From an uncultured Clostridiaceae bacterium (GTDB lineage: Bacteria; Bacillota; Clostridia; Lachnospirales; Lachnospiraceae): DNA of 7,134 nt. Under the pieces are notes generated by a model. The model saw nothing but the letters and a program-made list of their open reading frames with translations, was not told where the DNA came from and did not search any database. The stretch spans positions 1-7,134 of the forward strand of contig CAMWOF010000123.1 of assembly GCA_947175805.1 (NCBI GenBank), read 5' to 3'. Each line of letters begins with the position of its first letter. Positions within the stretch are counted from its first letter, which is position 1. Below are positions 1-5,279 of this stretch, piece by piece. A program made the position numbers and the translations under genes.

Positions 1-45
1 TGGGCTTCTCCTTTAAGAATCTATTTTTTTATTTTGTATATCTAT

Positions 46-55
46 GTCATATGAC
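46..55. promoter_or_regulatory. Perfect 10-bp palindrome, possible operator
   Basis: GTCATATGAC reads the same on both strands. It lies about 15 bases upstream of a possible -10 box (71-76), so it covers the place where a -35 element would be, and no good -35 sequence is seen there. A dimeric regulator bound here would be well placed to control the NifU-like/GGGtGRT operon. Ten-base palindromes also occur by chance, and I do not recognise the motif as a known box. Confidence 0.3.
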
Positions 56-70
56 GGAATGTTTCATGCA

Positions 71-76
71 TATAGT
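71..76 (+). promoter_or_regulatory. Possible -10 box of the NifU-like/GGGtGRT operon
   Basis: TATAGT matches the sigma-A -10 consensus at five of six positions. There is no convincing TTGACA-like element 16-18 bases upstream; the palindrome at 46-55 occupies that place. If this is the promoter, transcription would start near 83 and leave a leader of roughly 150 bases. No better promoter was found by eye between 77 and 230. Confidence 0.3.
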
Positions 77-168
77 ACCAAAAGATAAAAAGACTTACAA
101 GATGGAAAAAAATACTTGATGTAAATCTCATTTTGTGCGAAAATAAACCTAATTGGGAGTTTTGCACG

Positions 169-192
169 AATCAAGTCGAAGCATGCTTGATT
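169..192 (+). other. Inverted repeat in the leader of the NifU-like gene
   Basis: AATCAAG (169-175) and CTTGATT (186-192) are perfect 7-bp inverted repeats separated by 10 bases, which themselves run into a GCATGC palindrome. In RNA this would be a hairpin ending about 25 bases before the ribosome site at 217-223. It could affect translation or mRNA stability, or be a DNA operator. The stem is AU-rich and short, so function is uncertain. Confidence 0.3.
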
Positions 193-230
193 TACCCAGC
201 ACTAATTTATACATTGAAAGGAGTTTCAAC

Positions 231-938
231 ATGATTTATTCACAGGAAGTAGAAAACATGTGCCCAGTAGCTCAGGGCGTGCATCATGGTTGTGCACCGA
301 TTCCGGAAGAAGCTAAGTGGGTTCAGGCAAAGGAAGTAAAGGATATCTCTGGTCTTACCCATGGTATTGGCTGGTGTGCACCACAGCAGGGTGCTTGTAA
401 GCTTACACTGAATGTTAAGGAAGGTATTATTCAGGAGGCTTTGGTTGAGACAATCGGATGTTCAGGTATGACACATTCGGCTGCAATGTCAGCAGAGATT
501 CTTCCGGGACTTACTGTAATGGAAGCATTGAATACAGACTTGGTTTGTGATGCTATCAACACAGCTATGAGAGAGTTATTCCTTCAGATCGTATATGGTC
601 GTACACAGAGTGCATTTTCTGAGGATGGTCTTCCGGTAGGCGCAGGTCTTGAGGATTTAGGTAAGGGCCTTCGTTCACAGGTTGGTACTATGTATGGCAC
701 CTTGAAGAAGGGTCCTCGTTACTTAGAGATGGCAGAGGGTTATGTAACAGCTATTGCATTGGATGCTGAGGATTTAATCATCGGTTATAAGTTCGTTAAT
801 CTGGGCAAGATGACAGACTTTATCAAGAAGGGTGACGATCCGAACACCGCTTATGAAAAGTCCTGCGGTCAGTATGGTCGTGTTGACGATGCTGTTAAGC
901 TCATTGACCCGCGTACAGACAAGGAAATCGAGAAATAA
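231..938 (+). CDS. NifU/IscU-like iron-sulfur cluster scaffold-related protein
   Basis: This encodes 235 residues resembling the NifU N-terminal/IscU fold, a cytoplasmic scaffold on which Fe-S clusters are assembled. The ATG at 231 is chosen because AAAGGAG (217-223) lies 7 bases before it; the frame stays open back to a TTG at 153, but that start has no comparable site. The stretch GACK (54-57) corresponds by eye to the first-ligand ACGD region of IscU. GCSGMTHSAAMSAEILPG (76-93) corresponds to the GCGSA.ASSSM...G segment with the second cysteine, Cys77. Seven cysteines are present (11, 21, 49, 56, 77, 106, 212). The Gly-Asp that follows the first ligand in IscU is missing here (Lys-Leu instead), so it is a divergent member, and it is longer than IscU (about 130 residues) by N- and C-terminal additions. 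Tandem stops TAA-TAG end the gene, 20 bases before the GGGtGRT gene. No cysteine desulfurase gene is next to it. Family placement is fairly sure; its exact role is unknown. Confidence 0.85.
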   Translation: MIYSQEVENMCPVAQGVHHGCAPIPEEAKWVQAKEVKDISGLTHGIGWCAPQQGACKLTLNVKEGIIQEALVETIGCSGMTHSAAMSAEILPGLTVMEALNTDLVCDAINTAMRELFLQIVYGRTQSAFSEDGLPVGAGLEDLGKGLRSQVGTMYGTLKKGPRYLEMAEGYVTAIALDAEDLIIGYKFVNLGKMTDFIKKGDDPNTAYEKSCGQYGRVDDAVKLIDPRTDKEIEK

Positions 939-958
939 TAGAGGGAGGTAACGAGATC

Positions 959-1969
959 ATGGCTTTATTTGAATCATATGAGAGAAGAATTGATAAGATC
1001 AATGGCGTATTAAAAAGCTACGGCATCGCTTCAATCGAGGAAGCGGAGAAGATTACTAAGGACGCCGGTTTAGATGTATATAACCAGATTAAGGGGATTC
1101 AGCCAATCTGTTTTGAGAATGCATGCTGGGCATATACAGTAGGTGCGGCAATTGCAATTAAGAAGGGCTGTAAGAGAGCAGCAGATGCTGCCGCTGCTAT
1201 CGGTGAGGGACTTCAGGCATTTTGTATTCCTGGTTCCGTAGCTGATACCCGTAAGGTAGGTCTTGGACATGGTAATTTAGGTAAGATGCTGCTTGAGGAG
1301 GAGACCAAGTGTTTTGCATTCTTAGCAGGTCACGAATCATTTGCTGCTGCAGAGGGTGCTATCGGTATTGCAGAGAAGGCTAACAAGGTTCGTAAGGAGC
1401 CTTTAAGAGTTATCTTAAATGGTCTTGGCAAGGATGCGGCACAGATTATTGCCCGTATCAACGGCTTTACATTTGTAGAGACAGAGTATGACCCATATAC
1501 AAATGAAGTTAAGGAAGTATTCCGTAAGTCATATTCAGAGGGACTCCGTGCTAAGGTGAACTGCTACGGCGCGAACTCTGTACCAGAAGGTGTTGCTATC
1601 ATGCATAAGGAAGGCGTTGATGTATCCATTACGGGTAACTCTACCAACCCGACCAGATTCCAGCATCCGGTAGCAGGTACATACAAGAAGGAGTGCTTAG
1701 AGCAGGGTAAGAAGTACTTCTCAGTTGCATCCGGCGGTGGTACAGGACGTACCCTTCATCCGGATAACATGGCAGCAGGTCCTGCTTCCTATGGTATGAC
1801 AGATACATTAGGACGTATGCACTCTGATGCACAGTTTGCAGGTTCTTCCTCTGTACCTGCCCATGTTGAGATGATGGGCTTAATCGGTGCAGGTAACAAC
1901 CCGATGGTTGGTATGACAGTTGCTGTTGCAGTTTCTATCGAGGAAGCAGCGAAGGCAGGGAAGTTCTAA
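959..1969 (+). CDS. GGGtGRT family protein (function unknown)
   Basis: This 336-residue protein contains the signature GGGTGRT at 259-265, followed by LHPDNMAAGPASYGMTDTLG (266-285). That motif names the GGGtGRT protein family (Pfam), whose biochemical role is not established. No signal peptide or membrane segment is visible, so it should be cytoplasmic. Glycine-rich stretches (GLGHGNLG at 101-108; LNGLGKDAAQ at 153-162) might bind a nucleotide or phosphate group, which is inference. Seven cysteines are present (51, 56, 71, 89, 118, 202, 246), including a CFENAC pair at 51-56. GGGAGG (943-948) precedes the ATG by 10 bases. It forms an operon with the NifU-like gene and is followed by a terminator. 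The pairing suggests it works on or with an Fe-S cluster. Arginine codons are only CGT and AGA, a sign of high expression. Confidence 0.9.
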   Translation: MALFESYERRIDKINGVLKSYGIASIEEAEKITKDAGLDVYNQIKGIQPICFENACWAYTVGAAIAIKKGCKRAADAAAAIGEGLQAFCIPGSVADTRKVGLGHGNLGKMLLEEETKCFAFLAGHESFAAAEGAIGIAEKANKVRKEPLRVILNGLGKDAAQIIARINGFTFVETEYDPYTNEVKEVFRKSYSEGLRAKVNCYGANSVPEGVAIMHKEGVDVSITGNSTNPTRFQHPVAGTYKKECLEQGKKYFSVASGGGTGRTLHPDNMAAGPASYGMTDTLGRMHSDAQFAGSSSVPAHVEMMGLIGAGNNPMVGMTVAVAVSIEEAAKAGKF

Positions 1970-2022
1970 GCAGGAAGCTTTATATTCCAAATACAAAAAA
2001 CCGTGAAGAAGCGGTGTAAAAG

Positions 2023-2066
2023 CAGGGTTTTTCGACTGTAATTCAGTTTGGGAAGCCCTGTTTTTT
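2023..2066 (+). terminator. Rho-independent terminator of the NifU-like/GGGtGRT operon
   Basis: CAGGG (2023-2027) pairs with CCCTG (2056-2060). The stem can continue through U-A and G-U pairs (2028-2032 with 2051-2055) to a top stem ACTG (2035-2038)/CAGT (2044-2047) with loop TAATT. Six T residues (2061-2066) follow directly. The site is 54 bases after the GGGtGRT stop codon. Its T-tract is also the first part of the next, perfect hairpin. Confidence 0.75.
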
Positions 2067-2107
2067 GCATTATAGGAAACTTCTCGTTTCCTATAATGCA
2101 AAAAACA
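2059..2107. repeat. Perfect 22-bp inverted repeat with 5-base loop
   Basis: Bases 2059-2080 are exactly complementary to 2086-2107, with loop TTCTC. The core of each arm is GCATTATAGGAAAC / GTTTCCTATAATGC, flanked by T6 on the left and A6 on the right, so a T-run follows the stem whichever strand is transcribed. It overlaps the terminator T-tract by eight bases. Such symmetrical hairpins are typical of bidirectional terminators or short dispersed palindromic repeats. With no converging gene here, a repeat unit is the likelier reading. Confidence 0.7.
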
Positions 2108-2112
2108 TTTAT

Positions 2113-2160
2113 GCGCACAGCCAGCAAAGGAAGATGTCACTTCGTGACGCTGGCTGGCGC
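2113..2160. repeat. Second stem-loop of the intergenic hairpin cluster
   Basis: CAGCCAGC (2118-2125) pairs with GCTGGCTG (2149-2156). Outside it GCGC (2113-2116) pairs with GCGC (2157-2160) across one bulged A. Inside it GTCAC (2136-2140) pairs with GTGAC (2144-2148) over a three-base loop, leaving a 10-base purine-rich bulge on the left side. It is GC-rich compared with the surrounding DNA and begins six bases after the 22-bp hairpin. No gene is supported in this stretch. Confidence 0.6.
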
Positions 2161-2162
2161 GG

Positions 2163-2221
2163 CAAAGTGTGCTTCGCATTTTGATGTTGCTAATTCGCAA
2201 GAGTGTGCGAGGCACACTTTG
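2163..2221. repeat. Third, long stem-loop of the intergenic hairpin cluster
   Basis: Bases 2163-2178 pair with 2206-2221 with a single G-T mismatch: arms CAAAGTGTGCTTCGCA and TGCGAGGCACACTTTG. A smaller inner stem TTGC (2187-2190)/GCAA (2197-2200) sits in the loop. It follows the second stem-loop without a gap, so the three hairpins form one block of about 160 bases. The density of nested palindromes suggests a non-coding intergenic repeat (REP- or MITE-like) or a structured RNA. No terminal inverted repeats spanning the block, target duplication or transposase are seen. Confidence 0.6.
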
Positions 2222-2258
2222 TTCTTAAATAGGAAATATTCTTACAAGGCAATAAAGA

Positions 2259-2287
2259 TTGATTAAATATAGCATTTAAAGTAAAAT
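2259..2287 (+). promoter_or_regulatory. Predicted sigma-A promoter of the two-component operon
   Basis: A -35 element TTGATT (2259-2264) and a -10 element TAAAAT (2282-2287) are separated by exactly 17 bases. Transcription would start near 2294, leaving a leader of about 80 bases before the response regulator. The spacer contains AT-rich TTAAAT and TTTAAA words. The clean TTTTAAT tandem repeat found after the kinase is not clearly present here, so autoregulation cannot be argued from sequence. Confidence 0.6.
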
Positions 2288-2373
2288 ATGTTTAGCGTGT
2301 TGGCTGCCTGGATAAAAAAGATAACATAAATGCAGATGGCTATAAAAGGTTATTTCCGATGGAGGTGTTGGTT

Positions 2374-3042
2374 ATGCGGATACTGTTAGCGGAGGATGAA
2401 AGGGATCTAAACAGGCTGATTATGATGAAGCTGAAGGATGAGGGGTACAGTGTAGACGCATTTTATGACGGGGAGCAGGCCTTAGAGGCCATAGCTGTCG
2501 TTGATTATGATGCTATGGTTCTAGACATTATGATGCCCGGAGTCGATGGACTTACGCTGCTTAGCAAGATTCGGGGGCAGGGTAACATGACGCCGGTTTT
2601 GCTTTTGACAGCAAGGGATTCTGTTGCGGATAAGGTGAAAGGGCTGGACAGCGGGGCAAATGACTATCTGGTGAAGCCTTTTTCCTTTGAAGAATTGATG
2701 GCGAGGCTTCGGGCAATGACCCGGAGTAGTTTTGGAATGGCGGACAATACCCTGACAGCAGCAGATCTTGTTATGGACTGTAATGCCCATACAGTAAAGC
2801 GGGGCGGCAAGGAAATTAGTCTTTCTGCGAAGGAATATGCACTGCTGGAATATCTTATGCGGAATAAGGGTATTGTGCTGTCAAGGGAAAAAATCGAGGA
2901 CCATATATGGAATTTTGACTATGAGGGTGGTACAAATGCCGTGGATGTCTATATCCGCTATCTCAGGAAGAAACTGGATGATGATTTTGAAAAGAAACTG
3001 CTTCACACAGTTCGGGGTGTGGGCTACGTTTTGAGGGAGTAA
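2374..3042 (+). CDS. OmpR/PhoB-family response regulator
   Basis: This 222-residue cytoplasmic transcription factor is phosphorylated by a histidine kinase, presumably the next gene. The receiver domain (about 1-115) has the acidic pair Glu7-Asp8, phospho-acceptor Asp51 in LDIMMPGVDG, switch residue Thr79 in LLLTARD and Lys101 in VKPF. The C-terminal half (about 125-222) is a winged-helix DNA-binding domain with the family features LSAKEYALLEYLMRN, LSREKI, the recognition-helix region NAVDVYIRYLRKKLD and the final wing TVRGVGYVLR. The ATG at 2374 is chosen because GGAGGT (2361-2366) lies 7 bases before it; the upstream in-frame ATG at 2359 would overlap that site. The kinase begins two bases after the stop codon, indicating translational coupling. 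All activation residues are intact. The target is probably the tandem repeat at 4482-4499 (inference). Confidence 0.95.
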   Translation: MRILLAEDERDLNRLIMMKLKDEGYSVDAFYDGEQALEAIAVVDYDAMVLDIMMPGVDGLTLLSKIRGQGNMTPVLLLTARDSVADKVKGLDSGANDYLVKPFSFEELMARLRAMTRSSFGMADNTLTAADLVMDCNAHTVKRGGKEISLSAKEYALLEYLMRNKGIVLSREKIEDHIWNFDYEGGTNAVDVYIRYLRKKLDDDFEKKLLHTVRGVGYVLRE

Positions 3043-3044
3043 GC

Positions 3045-4487
3045 ATGAAAAAATTGACAATCCGAATCAGGATGACGCTTTGGTTTTCTATTATTATCAT
3101 ATTGATTGTGATACTGACATATGGGGTCATTTTTTCTGTCAGCAATGCTATTATGCAGAAATCTATCCGTGATAATCTGATTGAAGCCATAGAGAACAAT
3201 ATAGATGAAGTAGAATATTATAGTTCCGGCGGAGAAATTGATTACGATGGGGACGCAGATTTATATATCGTCTTTGGAGACGGTTTCTTGGAGATAGATG
3301 ATGATTATCTGGATGAGGTAAACGGTATATTCACGGCACTGTATAATGATGATGGGGTCATGCTGTACGGGGCAAATCCCATTTCCAGGGATATAAAGGA
3401 TATTACATTTACGGATAAAGAGATTCGGAAAGATACCGTCCGTGGGACTACATGGTATCTGTATGACAGGAAGCTGGAAGGAGAAAACCTGGACGGGCTT
3501 TGGCTCAGGGGCGTCGTATCCGTAGATTCGCAGCCTTTTCAGCTTTCCTCTGTTTTTCATTTATTAATGCTTTTGCTGCCGCTTTTGCTTCTGCTGGGTA
3601 TCGTAGGTGCATATTTTATTGCGGGCAGGTCTTTGGCACCGGCAAAGCAGATAGTGGAGACGGTTTCCCAGATTAATCAGGGACAGGATTTAAAGAAGCG
3701 CATTGCTCTTGGGGAGGGTGAGGACGAGTTTCATCAACTGGCAAATGCATTTGACGCTATGTTTGACCGGCTGGAGGCCTCCTTTGACCGGGAACGTCAA
3801 TTTGTGTCGGACGCCTCTCATGAATTGAGGACGCCTATGGCAGTTATAATGGCACAGTGTGAATATTCCATGTCCAAGGAGGGGCTGGACGACGAATATA
3901 TGGAAGCGCTTGCCGTGATTAAGCGACAGGGTGGGAAAATGACCCGGCTGATTAATGATATGCTGATGGTAACCCGCATGGAAAGTGTAGAAGGGTATGA
4001 GATGGAGCCGCTGGACTTTTCTTCTCTGACGGTAACTGTATGTGAGGATTTATCCTTGATAGCCGACAAAAATATAACGCTGACCTGTCAGGTGGAGCCG
4101 GGGGTTTATGTCAATGGGAACAGAGAGTTGCTTAGCAGGCTGTTAAGTAATCTGATTAGTAATGCATACCGGTATGGCAGGGAAAACGGACATATCCGTG
4201 TGGTGCTGGAAAGCGAGGATAGACTTGTAAGATTATCTGTGGAGGATGATGGTATCGGGATTGCTGAGGAAGAGCAGGAGAAGATATTCGGGAGATTTTA
4301 TCAGGTAGGCGCAGCGCGCACAGATGATGGTCTGGGTCTTGGACTTTCTATGGTGTCTAAGATTGCACGGCTGCACCAGGGTATTGTGAAGGTAAAGAGT
4401 ATTCCGGATGAAGGGAGCTGCTTCTTTTTAGAGATGGAAAAGCAATTACTAAAAAACGGAAAAAAAGAAGAAAATAAAAAGTTTTAA
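3045..4487 (+). CDS. Membrane sensor histidine kinase with acidic sensor domain
   Basis: This 480-residue inner-membrane kinase is the partner of the preceding regulator. It has a first membrane segment at about 11-33, an extracellular sensor region at about 34-168, a second membrane segment at about 169-193 and a HAMP linker at about 194-250. The HisKA segment FVSDASHELRTPMAVI carries the phospho-acceptor His259. The HATPase domain has the N box with Asn369/Asn373, G1 box DDGIGI (401-406), F box FGRFYQ (415-420) and G2 box GLGLGLSMV (429-437), so it looks fully active. Residues 43-114 hold 20 Asp/Glu and no Lys or Arg, suggesting a cation- or cationic-peptide-sensing surface, as in PhoQ (inference by analogy). 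The architecture resembles the YkoH/ArlS kind of Gram-positive kinase. The C-terminal end is Lys-rich and its TAA stop overlaps the first TTTTAAT repeat of the downstream promoter. Confidence 0.95.
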   Translation: MKKLTIRIRMTLWFSIIIILIVILTYGVIFSVSNAIMQKSIRDNLIEAIENNIDEVEYYSSGGEIDYDGDADLYIVFGDGFLEIDDDYLDEVNGIFTALYNDDGVMLYGANPISRDIKDITFTDKEIRKDTVRGTTWYLYDRKLEGENLDGLWLRGVVSVDSQPFQLSSVFHLLMLLLPLLLLLGIVGAYFIAGRSLAPAKQIVETVSQINQGQDLKKRIALGEGEDEFHQLANAFDAMFDRLEASFDRERQFVSDASHELRTPMAVIMAQCEYSMSKEGLDDEYMEALAVIKRQGGKMTRLINDMLMVTRMESVEGYEMEPLDFSSLTVTVCEDLSLIADKNITLTCQVEPGVYVNGNRELLSRLLSNLISNAYRYGRENGHIRVVLESEDRLVRLSVEDDGIGIAEEEQEKIFGRFYQVGAARTDDGLGLGLSMVSKIARLHQGIVKVKSIPDEGSCFFLEMEKQLLKNGKKEENKKF

Positions 4488-4515
4488 TGTGATTTTAATT
4501 TTTTTTCGATATAGT
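4482..4515 (+). promoter_or_regulatory. Tandem TTTTAAT repeat and -10 box: candidate response-regulator promoter
   Basis: TTTTAAT occurs at 4482-4488 and 4493-4499, a direct repeat with 11-bp period. TATAGT (4510-4515), a good -10 box, starts 11 bases after the second copy; no TTGACA-like -35 element is present. OmpR/PhoB-type regulators bind as head-to-tail dimers to direct repeats with about 11-bp spacing that replace the -35 element. I infer that the adjacent regulator activates the PepSY and Ig-like genes here. The surrounding DNA is T-rich, so chance remains possible. Confidence 0.5.
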
Positions 4516-4558
4516 GAAGCCATATAATTATTTGCTATCTGAAAGGAGGAGTTTGTTT

Positions 4559-5254
4559 TTGAAGCGTTTCTTTTGTACGAAGAAGAGAGCTGTAATCAGT
4601 ACTCTTTGCATTGTGGCGGCGACAGCAGTGATTACGGCAGCAGTTTACGCAGCAGTATGGGGAAAGGCGATTGCAGCGGTAGATGCGGAGCACATTGCAT
4701 TTGCAGACGCCGGAGTAGAGCAGGCAGACATCCGGTTCATACACACAGAATATGATAAGGAGGATGGAAAGGCGATCTACGAGGTGGAATTTATTTCCAA
4801 TAACATCGACTACCATTATCATATTGACGCTGCCAATGGACGTGTGCTTTCAAGAAGCTGCAAGGTGGATGACGGCTGGACGGCAGAAATGCCGGTTACA
4901 GAAAATGCAGCGGCCGGTTACGGTGATACATCTGTCGAAGAAACAGCGCAGATTTCCACAGAAGCAGTAAAGAATCCTTCATCGGGCATCAGCGTGGACG
5001 AGGCAAAAAACATTGCTGTTACACATGCAGGCGTTTCTTTAGACATGGTGACATTCAAGAAAGCGAAGCTGGAAAATGATGACGGACGTACAGAGTATGA
5101 GATTGAGTTCTGTTGTGATGGCATGGAATACGAATGTACGATTGATGCAGCAAATGGAACGGTGCTCGATTATGAGTCGGAGCATTGTGATGATGACAAC
5201 TATCACGAATATGATAGCCATCATGGACATGATAGCCACAACCATCATGATTAG
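4559..5254 (+). CDS. Membrane-anchored double-PepSY protein with Asp/His-rich tail
   Basis: The protein is 231 residues long if translated from the TTG at 4559, chosen because AGGAGG (4544-4549) lies 9 bases before it; a GTG at 4514 is in frame but lies upstream of that site. A basic N-terminus (KRFFCTKKR) and one hydrophobic segment (about 11-35) export it as an uncleaved anchor or signal peptide; no lipobox is seen. Two PepSY domains follow (about 40-98 and 144-205), each starting with an A-x-x-H/VAG helix and ending with IDAANGxVL. They are joined by an Ala/Thr/Ser/Glu-rich linker. PepSY domains are associated with extracytoplasmic proteins, some proposed to restrain peptidases; the function here is unknown. 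The last 26 residues contain 8 His and 6 Asp, suggesting metal binding. The gene follows a two-component system, as ykoI follows ykoGH in Bacillus subtilis. Confidence 0.85.
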   Translation: MKRFFCTKKRAVISTLCIVAATAVITAAVYAAVWGKAIAAVDAEHIAFADAGVEQADIRFIHTEYDKEDGKAIYEVEFISNNIDYHYHIDAANGRVLSRSCKVDDGWTAEMPVTENAAAGYGDTSVEETAQISTEAVKNPSSGISVDEAKNIAVTHAGVSLDMVTFKKAKLENDDGRTEYEIEFCCDGMEYECTIDAANGTVLDYESEHCDDDNYHEYDSHHGHDSHNHHD

Positions 5255-5279
5255 AAATCAGGAAAGAGAGGTTTTGATT

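Noticed and set aside
153..230. N-terminal extension of the NifU-like protein from TTG 153 or ATG 183
   Set aside because: The only good ribosome site (217-223) serves ATG 231, and the extension contains the leader inverted repeat.
1996..2032. Possible antiterminator: AAAAACC (1996-2002) can pair with GGTTTTT (2026-2032), with a small ACCG/CGGT hairpin inside
   Set aside because: The pairing is A/T-dominated and lies after the last gene of the operon, so attenuation would have only the distant regulator gene to act on. Chance is likelier.
1880..2215. Minus-strand 111-codon open frame across the end of the GGGtGRT gene
   Set aside because: It overlaps a well-supported gene and the hairpin block and has no recognisable domain; it is judged a chance antisense frame.
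2048..2266. 72-codon + strand open frame in the intergenic region
   Set aside because: It lies entirely over the terminator and the three hairpins, has no credible ribosome site and its product resembles no domain. The palindromes explain the sequence better.
5076..5279. N-terminal extension of the Ig-like protein overlapping the PepSY gene
   Set aside because: The extension is the frame-shifted PepSY coding sequence, and a proper signal peptide with its ribosome site starts at 5280.
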